DNA from: a virus
IMG/VR virus record: IMGVR_UViG_3300048009_000147
Location: 1-33,585 of that record
Reading direction: 5' to 3' (one strand)
DNA: 33,585 nucleotides
The position numbers and the translations under genes are program-made. A model generated the notes under the pieces. That model was given only the letters and a program-made list of their open reading frames with translations, was not told the DNA's origin and searched no databases. Shown here one piece after another: positions 14,863-23,123 of the stretch (the first letter of the stretch is position 1; the number at the start of each line of letters is the position of its first letter).

Positions 14863-14865
14863 ATA
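14858..14865 (+). promoter_or_regulatory. T4-type late promoter
   Basis: Exact TATAAATA spanning the psbD stop codon (TAA 14860-14862). It would start late transcription at about 14875 toward the 1,448-aa virion protein gene, fitting a switch from photosynthesis genes to structural genes. Confidence 0.7.
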
Positions 14866-14921
14866 AAGTATCGTCGCCGCTGATGTGGATGGCAAAATCC
14901 ATCAGACACATCGCACTAAAT

Positions 14922-14950
14922 AGAGGAGCAGCACTTGCTCCTCTTTTTTA
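14922..14950 (+). terminator. Intrinsic terminator after psbD, abutting the next gene
   Basis: Perfect 9-bp stem AGAGGAGCA / TGCTCCTCT, 5-nt loop GCACT, then a T6 tract. The next ATG follows immediately (14951). The only ribosome-site-like sequence (GAGGAG) is in the 5' arm of the stem. Confidence 0.85.
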
Positions 14951-17900
14951 ATGTCCGAGCATATTCGTAATTTAGTTGCACGTTGCTATAACGTGACTGG
15001 TCCTATCGGTCTAGAGCCCAACGCTCTTGACGGTCAGAATCCTGCGAGTGAATTCACCCCCGCATCAGCATCATCGTCTGGTCCTATCCAATCCCTGACT
15101 CCTGCTGAAGTAATCCAGAGCCTGGTTGGTAGATGCTATGGTCCTACTCCACCAGTACTGGCTCCCAACCCGCTGGATTCAATCAATATTCCTGAGCGTC
15201 CTGTTGTACCTGATGCTCCAGATGTACCCACACCTAATCAGGTTATTCAGGGACTGGTTGGGCGATGCTATCCTGAGCTCCCACCACTGCTGCCACCCCC
15301 ACCTGATGCAGATATCCCTGATCTACCTACGATCATCCCTGTTGATCCTGTTATTTGTTTCGTAACGGACCAGTTAGGTATAGAAATTCCTGGTATGGAA
15401 TGTGGCGATGATATCGTCATCAAGATTCCAGATCCTAAGATCCCTGATGGTCCCTGGATCTCAACTGGTGGGGATGATTGTGCTCGTGTTTCTAGGTTAA
15501 AGGTCCGTAGTAAGGTAGAAGATATTGGTGGTGGATACTGGAAAGTCATCGGCAGTGATCCTGAAGAGATCCTTTACTGTCCTGATAGACCTACACCAAA
15601 TATAGAGTGGGAGAAGTGTGTTAGAAAGACTCTTGAATGTACATTCAAACCATACTTAGGTGGTGGTTGGACACCTGCCAAGGCAGACTGTGAAGGAATG
15701 CACCCGCGTGGATGGTCTGCTAACAAGACTGAAGTTTGTATCAAGAATTGCTTCCCCGAAAGACTTCCTGTCTATGAGTCAGTAGATGGTGATGAGTATA
15801 ACTATCACAATGAATCGTCTGGTCCTAGTGGATACTCTCTGACTGACAGTGATCCTGCATGGTGGGTGTTAAAGGATAAGATTCCTGGTGCAGCAGGTGG
15901 CAGTGGTGTCAACGTTGAGATAATTACTACTACTAACTCAGGTTTCACTAACTCTGAAAAGAATCCACCGATCAAAACCACTGACAAAACAGGTCAGAGT
16001 AACGGTAACTGGGTTTATAATGAGGGTGGTGCTGACTTCTGGCCTAAGAAAAACCTTGGTCTAAGTAGTGGCAACGGAAGACGAGGAGATATTGCACAGC
16101 ACACTGTCAGATATGGTGGTGCTGAGATTAACTTTGAAGTCCGACCTGTATATGATGTCGGTGGTGATGGTAAGGCAGATGATATTGACAGTGAATGGAG
16201 AGTCACATCTTGGACTGGCAAACTGCCTGAGTCTGGTGTAGAGATTCCATTCTCATTCATGCCTCAGCAGAATGGTAAGGATGGTCAGAGAGTCATGTAC
16301 ATTACTATCAATGTGCTTGGACCTGAGTCAAGAGAGAAGGTCGTGCCTCTGTTTAAGTATAAGGGTAATCAAAGCGATCACTTCCTAACTACAAACCCTG
16401 GTGCTCCTGATACTCAGGGTCCTGGTGAAAGAGAGTCCATGAATGCTGCTGGCATGGTCTTCCACAGTGTCCTAGGATATGTCTTCCAGAAAAGACCTGA
16501 TGGCATCTCATACCTTGCTAACAAGGAGAAGTTGTGGGCACTCCATCGCTTCTATAACCCCTCTACAAAGGACCATAGGTATACAATTGACCCGCAGAAT
16601 AACACCACTCCACAGAGAGTCTCTGATAGTAGGTTTGCATATCGTATCCCTCAGAATGTAACCAATGCTCTTGAAGTCCGTATGGATGTTGAGAAGGGTA
16701 AGGCAGGATATGACAATGCTTTTGGTTACTACCTAGCAGATAAAGATGGTCCTCAGTGGGGCAAGATCGTTGTGCCTAGTGCTAAGAATGCTGAAGAGGG
16801 TGGTGGTAACGAGACCAGCACTATTACAATCAGTCAGTCTGAGTTGGAGCAATACAAAGGTGGCACCATGGGATTCTTCCTGCTGTCAGATGGTGCTGGT
16901 CAAAACAACCTGAGTATTAACCAGACATTCAACTTTAATTCTCACTCTAGTGGTGGACATGGCCAGGGTTTTAGGGGCAGTGGTATTCAAACCAAAGAAA
17001 ATAACTACGCTCTCTTCTCAGATAAGAAGTGGAATCCTGAGGATGAGAAGGACTACACCAAGTGGAAGGGTCCTAACAAACAGATGTGGGAAGACCTTAT
17101 TGATGGTGATGATGACTATGATGACCTGATCCTCTGGCATACCGTAGAGTTTACTACCTACCCTGGATACAGATACGAGGGTATTCAGTGCTATGTGTAT
17201 GCACAGGACAGACCTGAGCCTGTCATGCTGAAGATTGATCTGTCTAACCCATGTGATCCTCAGTCATTCAAGAAAAACTTTAAGGATGTTATCCTCCAAC
17301 GTCAGGAGTGTGGTAACGATTCACCAATCACATTCGGTGAGTGGGATGAAAACCATGAGTGTGGTAAGTGTGAGGGAGACTATACAATCTCACAAGGTCG
17401 TGACCAAACTATTACTTCGATCACAGGTGGTAACTTTAAGTTGAAGTCCTTTGGTGGAATCACTGGTGGTAGCACAGGTGACTGCATCAGATTCAAAATG
17501 AGAATGAAAAAGAATGGGTCGCAGATATTTAACGACAGGTATGATGCAGGGTCATGGCCGAGCATTGGGCAAGACCTATATGATGGCACCATTTCCCTTG
17601 CACCTGGAGATAAACTCAACTTCAAACTGATATCAATTATCACTGGTCCCCCTACAGGTACGATCACACCTTACTGTGCTCTATGGAATGTAGATACAGG
17701 TAAGTTTGAGATGCAGTGGGGTCTGCAGTTGACTACATCATCAGGTGACACACCACTCAGTCCAATGATGATGGCAAACACACAGTTGCTTTCTATTACT
17801 GCTGCTGGTGCTATCACTGGATTTGATATGCAATTCTATCCATCATACGGTAGTCAAGTTAATGCTAAGGCAGATGGTAAGGTGCGAGCAGGTAGTTACA

Positions 17901-19297
17901 GTGGTGACTCTTGGCACAATACTGCTAGAGATAACAAGAAATCCTCTGGTCCTAAGCAGGCATCTACTACGGTGTTTGAAAACTCTGCAAGGACATCCAT
18001 GCATGGTCTGCTGCAGAGCAACCCTGAAATTCTAGGTGGTGTTGATAGGGATCTCCACAACCCTCTGATGCCTAACATCTCTAATGGATATATTGACACA
18101 GGTTATCCTGAGGAAGCAGAAGGTAACTATGAGAGAGGAGGAAGGCAAGGGTATCGTATTCAGGTGTTGGGTGGTGACTACGGTGACCTTGTAAGAAGAC
18201 ATCTCATCACACGTTTCGATAAGGTTGCTGGTAACTTCTCTCAGCGTGGTGAATTCCTAAAGAATTCTCCTGTCTGCTTTGCTAGGAAAGAGAAACCATG
18301 GTATGAAGTTGCTAACGTTAGATCAGCAGCAGCAACACAATTCCCTGGATCAACACAGTCTCCACAGGATACTACTTTCTTTAATGCAAATACTTTCATT
18401 CAAGACTACTACCTAGATGGTAATGAGTTTGAGAATGATGCTGTTGAGAATGTGAGCGTAGCATCTGCATTGTATGCAAAGGTTAGAATCGCATTCACCT
18501 TCTACTCCACCAAGGGAATCCCTAACGAGCTGGGCAAGGCACAAGGCGGTGCTGACAACCCTGAGAGGTGGTTGTGTGCCATCACCCTCCTAGAGGTGCT
18601 GCAGGCGGGTATAGGATACTCTGAGGGGCAGGAGTATGATCTCCAATGGCCACCTAAGAGATACAACGTTGGATCCAGTGGCACCTTGACGGCATACTTC
18701 AAACCAGATGGCACAGGTATCGCTGTCGAAGGTAGTGGCACTGGCACCATCACCCTGGACTTTGATTGGGATGACAAGGTGTATGTCTCTGGTCAGGCAG
18801 TTAAGCAATTAGATATTGCTGGTCAAACATTTGATCAAGGCACTAGCACCACTGGTAACCAGACTAGATCCTTCAATGTCGAAGGTGGCAACGAATATCT
18901 CTGGACTATTACTGGACAGAGTGAGACTGCTGGTCACAGGATCAGAGATGGTGGTCAGAAGATTCAATGGGATGACGATGCTGGCAATGGATTTGACACC
19001 AATGCTACAATGGAGATTGCAGACCTAACTACTGATGGTGGCGGTGGACAATCAGAAGACGCTGCTTATAATGCTATGGAGGACACTGCAACGTCCCCCT
19101 ACTACCCAGATATGAAGGGTAACTTCAGACTACCTCGTAAACTTGCTGCCTTCTATGAGAAGGATGGTCAAAAGAGGACAGCGAAGGAAGCATTCTATCA
19201 AGAATCACACAACAAAGACTCACCTGTGTGGTATACTAGCTCTGATAGAGACAAACACCGAGTTAAATTCAAACTAATCATCACCCAAACGAGCTAA
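14951..19297 (+). CDS. Large probable virion structural protein (1,448 aa)
   Basis: The N-terminus carries three copies of a short repeat, 'NLVARCY' (7-13), 'SLVGRCY' (57-63) and 'GLVGRCY' (101-107), joined by Pro-rich linkers. It then has a Cys-containing region. Paired stretches 'VPLFKYKG..SDHFLTTNPG' and 'LHRFYNPSTKDHRYT' resemble DUF5648-type surface modules. Further on 'FGYYLADKDG' and 'DLIDGDDDYDDLIL' resemble a DUF4114 domain with Asp-rich calcium-binding-like turns. The rest is beta-rich and Gly/Asn/Ser-rich. A fibre or capsid-surface adhesin is inferred, supported by the late promoter. No signal peptide is seen. It is likely co-transcribed with the 19300 gene. Confidence 0.8.
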   Translation: MSEHIRNLVARCYNVTGPIGLEPNALDGQNPASEFTPASASSSGPIQSLTPAEVIQSLVGRCYGPTPPVLAPNPLDSINIPERPVVPDAPDVPTPNQVIQGLVGRCYPELPPLLPPPPDADIPDLPTIIPVDPVICFVTDQLGIEIPGMECGDDIVIKIPDPKIPDGPWISTGGDDCARVSRLKVRSKVEDIGGGYWKVIGSDPEEILYCPDRPTPNIEWEKCVRKTLECTFKPYLGGGWTPAKADCEGMHPRGWSANKTEVCIKNCFPERLPVYESVDGDEYNYHNESSGPSGYSLTDSDPAWWVLKDKIPGAAGGSGVNVEIITTTNSGFTNSEKNPPIKTTDKTGQSNGNWVYNEGGADFWPKKNLGLSSGNGRRGDIAQHTVRYGGAEINFEVRPVYDVGGDGKADDIDSEWRVTSWTGKLPESGVEIPFSFMPQQNGKDGQRVMYITINVLGPESREKVVPLFKYKGNQSDHFLTTNPGAPDTQGPGERESMNAAGMVFHSVLGYVFQKRPDGISYLANKEKLWALHRFYNPSTKDHRYTIDPQNNTTPQRVSDSRFAYRIPQNVTNALEVRMDVEKGKAGYDNAFGYYLADKDGPQWGKIVVPSAKNAEEGGGNETSTITISQSELEQYKGGTMGFFLLSDGAGQNNLSINQTFNFNSHSSGGHGQGFRGSGIQTKENNYALFSDKKWNPEDEKDYTKWKGPNKQMWEDLIDGDDDYDDLILWHTVEFTTYPGYRYEGIQCYVYAQDRPEPVMLKIDLSNPCDPQSFKKNFKDVILQRQECGNDSPITFGEWDENHECGKCEGDYTISQGRDQTITSITGGNFKLKSFGGITGGSTGDCIRFKMRMKKNGSQIFNDRYDAGSWPSIGQDLYDGTISLAPGDKLNFKLISIITGPPTGTITPYCALWNVDTGKFEMQWGLQLTTSSGDTPLSPMMMANTQLLSITAAGAITGFDMQFYPSYGSQVNAKADGKVRAGSYSGDSWHNTARDNKKSSGPKQASTTVFENSARTSMHGLLQSNPEILGGVDRDLHNPLMPNISNGYIDTGYPEEAEGNYERGGRQGYRIQVLGGDYGDLVRRHLITRFDKVAGNFSQRGEFLKNSPVCFARKEKPWYEVANVRSAAATQFPGSTQSPQDTTFFNANTFIQDYYLDGNEFENDAVENVSVASALYAKVRIAFTFYSTKGIPNELGKAQGGADNPERWLCAITLLEVLQAGIGYSEGQEYDLQWPPKRYNVGSSGTLTAYFKPDGTGIAVEGSGTGTITLDFDWDDKVYVSGQAVKQLDIAGQTFDQGTSTTGNQTRSFNVEGGNEYLWTITGQSETAGHRIRDGGQKIQWDDDAGNGFDTNATMEIADLTTDGGGGQSEDAAYNAMEDTATSPYYPDMKGNFRLPRKLAAFYEKDGQKRTAKEAFYQESHNKDSPVWYTSSDRDKHRVKFKLIITQTS

Positions 19298-19299
19298 TT

Positions 19300-19704
19300 A
19301 TGACAGGATTTGGTAATACTGGACGTGCCGAAAGGTCCATGGAGAAAACCTCCCGTGAGTTGAAGGCACTCAGGAAAGTCATCGAGAAATACAAAGACGA
19401 TCCTAAGGGTCGTCGGAAGATGATGAAGAAGATGCAGAAGTATTGGAGGTCTAACCTTGCAGAGGTGCAGGGTATGGATCACAAACCTGGCAAGACTCAA
19501 GCGTTTGGTGGTGGGTTTGTCCCTGTAGGTATGGTCGAAGACCTAGCAGCAGTCCAGAAGCATCTTTCTCCTGTAGAAGATACCAAAGATGACGGTCCAG
19601 ATCCTGAAGAGAATCTAACGACTGGACAAATGTCAGAGATTCGTGATATACTATCTAAGTCCAAGGGAGAAGAGACCCATGATCAATCTGCACCAGAAGT
19701 ATAA
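19300..19704 (+). CDS. Hypothetical protein (134 aa)
   Basis: The ATG at 19300 lies two bases after the previous stop. The N-terminal half is strongly basic and helical ('KALRKVIEKYK', 'GRRKMMKKMQKYW'). The C-terminal half is acidic. This split charge suggests a DNA- or capsid-binding adaptor, but no family is recognised. It overlaps the next gene by 26 nt. Confidence 0.7.
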   Translation: MTGFGNTGRAERSMEKTSRELKALRKVIEKYKDDPKGRRKMMKKMQKYWRSNLAEVQGMDHKPGKTQAFGGGFVPVGMVEDLAAVQKHLSPVEDTKDDGPDPEENLTTGQMSEIRDILSKSKGEETHDQSAPEV

Positions 19705-19897
19705 CCATTACCTAAACACAAACAGGTTGCTGGATTGTGCTGAGGTGCATGAGCGTGTGGTGTCCTACGGTTGGACAGATAATGGTAAGGACTTGACTGG
19801 GTATTATGTCTTGACAGAAACCCATGCCCTCTACTATAATCTCAAGGAGCAGTTGATCGAGAAGGTCAAGCGTTGTCCAACTGGCACAAGGTCTTGA
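19679..19897 (+). CDS. Hypothetical protein (72 aa)
   Basis: The ATG at 19679 is chosen over upstream starts because of the GGGAGAAGAG ribosome site inside the previous gene. A small soluble alpha/beta protein with two Cys and no known motif. Two promoter-like sequences lie within or at its end (19811 and 19894), and its TGA stop is part of the second -35 box. Confidence 0.62.
   Translation: MINLHQKYNHYLNTNRLLDCAEVHERVVSYGWTDNGKDLTGYYVLTETHALYYNLKEQLIEKVKRCPTGTRS
19811..19840 (+). promoter_or_regulatory. Intragenic consensus sigma70 promoter
   Basis: Perfect TTGACA (19811-19816) and TATAAT (19835-19840) with an 18-bp spacer, inside the 19679 gene. It points to the beta-barrel gene at 20041, tandem with the promoter at 19894. 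Confidence 0.55.
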
Positions 19898-19924
19898 CAC
19901 TTTAAGATTTTTCTGTTATAAATA
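19894..19924 (+). promoter_or_regulatory. Promoter with superimposed T4-type late box
   Basis: TTGACA (19894-19899), 17-bp spacer, TATAAA (19917-19922). The -10 is also an exact TATAAATA late box (19917-19924). The upstream gene's TGA stop is bases 2-4 of the -35. The gene could thus be read both early and late. Confidence 0.75.
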
Positions 19925-19928
19925 ACCA

Positions 19929-20040
19929 TTCGTGACCCACCTTGGTTACGAATTGTTACAACTCAAACACGGGGAGAGTCGAATCCCCTATCATCTGTGG
20001 GTAAACACTCCACAAGAAAACACTAAGAGGTAAATACCAA
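19929..20040 (+). promoter_or_regulatory. Structured leader of the beta-barrel gene
   Basis: TTCGTGAC (19929-19936) pairs with GTTACGAA (19945-19952), 8 bp with one G-U, at the predicted transcript start. Further short inverted repeats follow, such as GGGGA/TCCCC and GTGG/CCAC. An AGAGG ribosome site lies about 10 nt before the ATG. Confidence 0.5.
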
Positions 20041-20418
20041 ATGATCAAAACTGCTATCGCAACTCTCGCCGCCACTGCCGCAATTGTGGCTCCGTCTGCT
20101 GCCCTCGCAGGTCCCTACGTTAACGTAGAAACCAATGCTGGTTGGACTGGCGCAAATTACACTGGCGCAAATACAGATTTCCATGTGGGCTACGAAGGCG
20201 CACTTGGCGAATCCGCTTCATACTATGTCCAAGGCGGTGCTACGCTGGTTTCTCCTGATGGCGCTGAGAATGACACCGTTCCTTCTGGTAAGGCAGGTGT
20301 TGGTGTTGCCCTGAGCGATGCTCTGGGTGCGTATGGTGAAGTCTCCTTCGTGGGCAGCGGCGATGACAGCATCGACCGTGGCTACGGTGGTAAACTGGGT
20401 GTCAAGTATTCCTTCTGA
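20041..20418 (+). CDS. Secreted beta-barrel-like outer membrane protein (125 aa)
   Basis: A clear Sec signal peptide ('MIKTAIATLAATAAIVAPSAALA', cleavage after AlaLeuAla at 23) precedes alternating strands such as 'YVNVETNAGW', 'DFHVGYEGALG', 'SASYYVQGG' and a final 'GGKLGVKYSF'. The terminal aromatic is typical of outer-membrane barrels. At about 100 mature residues it may form a small barrel or an oligomer. A role in altering the host envelope, for example excluding superinfection, is inferred. It has strong promoters, a structured leader and its own terminator, so high expression is likely. Confidence 0.75.
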   Translation: MIKTAIATLAATAAIVAPSAALAGPYVNVETNAGWTGANYTGANTDFHVGYEGALGESASYYVQGGATLVSPDGAENDTVPSGKAGVGVALSDALGAYGEVSFVGSGDDSIDRGYGGKLGVKYSF

Positions 20419-20450
20419 TATATAATCTAGACGGAATCTGATGCTCTGTT

Positions 20451-20474
20451 GGGGTCCTTCGGGACCCCTTTTTA
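20451..20474 (+). terminator. Intrinsic terminator
   Basis: GGGGTCC / GGACCCC 7-bp stem with a TTCG tetraloop, then T5. Closes the beta-barrel transcript, 20 nt before the glutaredoxin ATG. Confidence 0.92.
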
Positions 20475-20493
20475 TTCTCTATCATATATCACG

Positions 20494-20742
20494 ATGGCAA
20501 AACCTGGAAACACAGCAATTTACACACGACCTGGATGCCCTTTCTGCACTAAGATTAAAGAAGTGTATCGAATGAAAGGTTACCCCTTTGCAGAATTCAC
20601 TTTGAATGTTAACTTTACTAGGGAGCAATTCTACAAAGAGTTTGGTCCTGGTGCTACCTTCCCTCAAGTCCTGATCAATGGGAGACAGATGGGTGGTTGC
20701 ACTGAAACTGTCAAGTACCTGAGAGAAAACAACCTACTGTGA
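20494..20742 (+). CDS. grx: Glutaredoxin
   Basis: 82 aa. The start at 20494 is chosen because the upstream frame is the terminator shadow. The active site 'RPGCPFCTK' has the CxxC pair. 'ATFPQVLING' carries the cis-Pro, and 'MGGCTET' is the glutathione-binding GG. It is the likely electron donor to the phage ribonucleotide reductase (T4 nrdC role). No ribosome site is evident. The stop overlaps the next GTG start. Confidence 0.93.
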   Translation: MAKPGNTAIYTRPGCPFCTKIKEVYRMKGYPFAEFTLNVNFTREQFYKEFGPGATFPQVLINGRQMGGCTETVKYLRENNLL

Positions 20743-21092
20743 AGTCAAAAGACACAACTGAAGTTTATCAATTAGTTGAGCGAGCACTCGACGAGGCAAT
20801 GCTCAACCAGCGATTCCTATTTAAGATGTATAACTACCTCAAGGCAGGTAAGTGGACACGACGTGAGACAAATGAATTCATTGAGTCGTCCACTGCTGCA
20901 CAACTGAGCAACACAGTTGAGGAATTGAATGGTTACATCAAGGGAGGTGACAAGACACTCAAAGAAGCGTATGGTCACATCCCTAAACCAAAGGCACGAA
21001 AGATTCGTGACTATCTCTACGGCATCCTTGAAGACACCTGGAAGTATCACGCTGAAAGGAAGCCTGGCAGGCGCAAAAAGGTTGCTAAATAA
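20739..21092 (+). CDS. Hypothetical protein (117 aa)
   Basis: Starts at GTG 20739 in a GTGA overlap with grx. An all-helical, basic soluble protein with a Lys/Arg-rich end ('ERKPGRRKKVAK'). No motif recognised. Coupling to grx suggests co-expression but not necessarily shared function. Confidence 0.7.
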   Translation: MKSKDTTEVYQLVERALDEAMLNQRFLFKMYNYLKAGKWTRRETNEFIESSTAAQLSNTVEELNGYIKGGDKTLKEAYGHIPKPKARKIRDYLYGILEDTWKYHAERKPGRRKKVAK

Positions 21093-21119
21093 TTTTAACT
21101 ACCCCCTAAAGGAGGCATC

Positions 21120-21356
21120 ATGGCTGATCTTTCATTTCTGTACATTGCCTTCTTTCTAACCCTCGGAGCATTCCTCCTAGGGTTTATCGTATCCTGGAAT
21201 CTGAAGCATGTGTTTGATCTGTGGATAGATAGAGCAGAGTATGCTGCTGTTGTTATGCACCCTGAAATGCAGGGTGAGGATGGCATGGTAGACCCGTCTG
21301 AGCTTCTCTACTTGCGGATTGCAGATGAAGATGATATGATGGATGACGAAGATTGA
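21120..21356 (+). CDS. Small membrane protein (78 aa)
   Basis: The ATG at 21120 follows a near-perfect AAAGGAGG site. An N-terminal membrane helix (5-26, 'SFLYIAFFLTLGAFLLGFIV') precedes an amphipathic region and a very acidic tail ('DEDDMMDDED'). Function unknown. Confidence 0.7.
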   Translation: MADLSFLYIAFFLTLGAFLLGFIVSWNLKHVFDLWIDRAEYAAVVMHPEMQGEDGMVDPSELLYLRIADEDDMMDDED

Positions 21357-21378
21357 ATGTAAACTTACTACTCACACC

Positions 21379-21819
21379 ATGAAACTGATGATTTCTGAAG
21401 TGCTTCAGAAAGCACATAACGCTAAGACGAAAGCAGCAAAGATTAAAATCTTGCAAGACAACAACACCCAGACACTGAGGTCTATCTTCATCATTAACTT
21501 TGATGATAGTGTAGAGCCTCGTGTCCCCATGGGTGAAGATGTCCCTTACCGTCCTAACGATGCACCTGTAGGCACTGAGCACACACTGCTAGAGAAGGAA
21601 GGAAAGAAACTCTATCGATTCTTTAAGGGTGGTGATGATACACTGCCTGGGATGAAGGTAGAGAGTATGTTTATTCAGATGCTTGAAGGACTGCACGCAA
21701 CAGAGGCAGAAGTCCTTATCAAGGCAGTGAATAAGACTCTCCACAAGAAGTTTCGTATCACCAAAGCAGTAGTCCAAGAGGCATTCCCCATGATTGAGTG
21801 GGGAGGCAGAGCTCGATGA
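21379..21819 (+). CDS. DUF6433-like conserved phage protein (146 aa)
   Basis: Begins 'MKLMISEVLQKAHNAKT'. I recall the same opening and the later 'NDAPVGTEHT', 'LYRFFKGG' and C-terminal 'EWGGR' from a conserved family of cyanomyovirus proteins (DUF6433, from memory). An in-frame ATG at 21343 would add 12 residues but overlaps the previous gene by 14 nt and lacks a ribosome site. Soluble, with a possible C-terminal helical domain. Function unknown. Confidence 0.72.
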   Translation: MKLMISEVLQKAHNAKTKAAKIKILQDNNTQTLRSIFIINFDDSVEPRVPMGEDVPYRPNDAPVGTEHTLLEKEGKKLYRFFKGGDDTLPGMKVESMFIQMLEGLHATEAEVLIKAVNKTLHKKFRITKAVVQEAFPMIEWGGRAR

Positions 21820-22094
21820 GCAGTAAGATCAAGACCTTACAATCTGACTGTAACCTTGAAGCAGCAGAGGATAGATCGCTACCAACCTCAGCATTTATCG
21901 TCTGCTATCTGATCGAGGGTAAGGAGCACTACGACATCGTTACCAGCGGTAAGAATGTTGATATCTTTGACCATTATTGGGACAAGTATAAGCATGACTT
22001 GAAATGGTATAAACAAGCAGAAGGAAGAATCAATCCCAAACTATGGCAAGATCCAAACAAACCCCAAGCAAAGGTAACCAAAGGCAAAGGATGA
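21816..22094 (+). CDS. Hypothetical protein (92 aa)
   Basis: Starts in an ATGA overlap. 'TSAFIVCYLIEGKEHYDIV' then 'KNVDIFDHYWDKY' suggest a small alpha/beta fold. The C-terminus is Lys-rich ('KPQAKVTKGKG') and read just before the next start. I recall similar cyanophage proteins without a function. Confidence 0.68.
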   Translation: MSSKIKTLQSDCNLEAAEDRSLPTSAFIVCYLIEGKEHYDIVTSGKNVDIFDHYWDKYKHDLKWYKQAEGRINPKLWQDPNKPQAKVTKGKG

Positions 22095-22390
22095 CTAAAG
22101 ATCAAGTCTATTTTGACCCCCGACAATCTGCTGAGCAGCAGATCGAGGACATGAAAGCAGCAGTTGATGCTGCATTGAAGAAGGAAGAAGAGGAGCAGGA
22201 GAAACTGAGCAACATTGAGATGGGTAAATCTATTGTTGCAGGTCTCGGCACTCTCTTCATCTCACCACTGGTGTTGATGTTTGTCTGGAATATTTTTATG
22301 CCAGGACTATTCGCACTACCTGTGCTAACCTACTGGACAAGCATGGGACTAATCGTAATCTCTCGCCTGCTTATCCCTAAGAATGACTAA
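22091..22390 (+). CDS. Two-helix membrane protein (99 aa)
   Basis: The ATG at 22091 is in an ATGA overlap, preferred to the ATG at 22043. The N-terminal half is a charged coil rich in Glu/Lys ('AALKKEEEEQEKL'). Two hydrophobic segments follow (about 58-75 and 80-95), with 'LFISPLVLMFVWNIFM' in the first. The C-terminus overlaps thyX by 8 nt. Function unknown. Confidence 0.68.
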   Translation: MTKDQVYFDPRQSAEQQIEDMKAAVDAALKKEEEEQEKLSNIEMGKSIVAGLGTLFISPLVLMFVWNIFMPGLFALPVLTYWTSMGLIVISRLLIPKND

Positions 22391-23123
22391 AATTTCTCCT
22401 GTAGAGCACTCCTCTAAGGTGTGTATGGTATCTGTGACCCCTGATGCTGAGAAGCATATGGGATACGTCGCTCGTGTGAGCAACCCCAACAACCAGGACA
22501 ACCCTGAGGTTGCTGGTCTATTGAAGTATTGTATTAAGCATGGACACTGGAGTGTGTTTGAGCAAGCATTCATGACGCTTGAGATCAACACTACCAGAGG
22601 ACTGGCAGCTCAAATCCTGAGGCACCGTAGTTTTACCTACCAAGAGTTCTCACAACGCTATGCAGATACTAATCTGCTGAGTGAAATGATTGAGGTGCCT
22701 GACTTGCGTCTGCAAGACACAAAGAATCGTCAGAATAGTATTGACGCTGTGGATGCAGAGCAGAAAGCATTCCTGCAGGGACGCATTCATCAATACTTTA
22801 TTGAGGGAATGGATCTCTACAATGAATTGCTGCGTGAAGGTATTGCAAAGGAATGTGCTCGTTTTGTGCTTCCCCTCGCCGCACCCACCAGAATTTTCAT
22901 GACGGGCTCTGTGCGTTCATGGATCCATTACATCCAACTGAGGTCTGCTAATGGCACACAGCAGGAGCACATGGACATCGCTAAACTATGTCAGAAGCAT
23001 TTCATCTGTCAGTTTCCTACCATCTCTAAGGCACTGGACTGGTGTCCTAACCCTAGTGAGTGTGGGTGTGAGGATAATGATACCTATTGGGAAGACCTAC
23101 AACCTTGTTTGAGGATTGATTAA
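22383..23123 (+). CDS. thyX: Flavin-dependent thymidylate synthase
   Basis: 246 aa. The ThyX signature RHRxxxxxxxSxR is present as 'RHRSFTYQEFSQR' (80-92), which binds FAD and dUMP. The upstream 'HGHWSVFEQA' and downstream 'LPLAAPTRIFMTGSVRSW' regions also match the family. It makes dTMP from dUMP using NADPH, FAD and methylene-tetrahydrofolate, supporting phage DNA synthesis. A C-terminal Cys cluster ('CPNPSECGC') goes beyond the core. T4 itself uses the unrelated ThyA-type enzyme. Confidence 0.97.
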   Translation: MTKISPVEHSSKVCMVSVTPDAEKHMGYVARVSNPNNQDNPEVAGLLKYCIKHGHWSVFEQAFMTLEINTTRGLAAQILRHRSFTYQEFSQRYADTNLLSEMIEVPDLRLQDTKNRQNSIDAVDAEQKAFLQGRIHQYFIEGMDLYNELLREGIAKECARFVLPLAAPTRIFMTGSVRSWIHYIQLRSANGTQQEHMDIAKLCQKHFICQFPTISKALDWCPNPSECGCEDNDTYWEDLQPCLRID

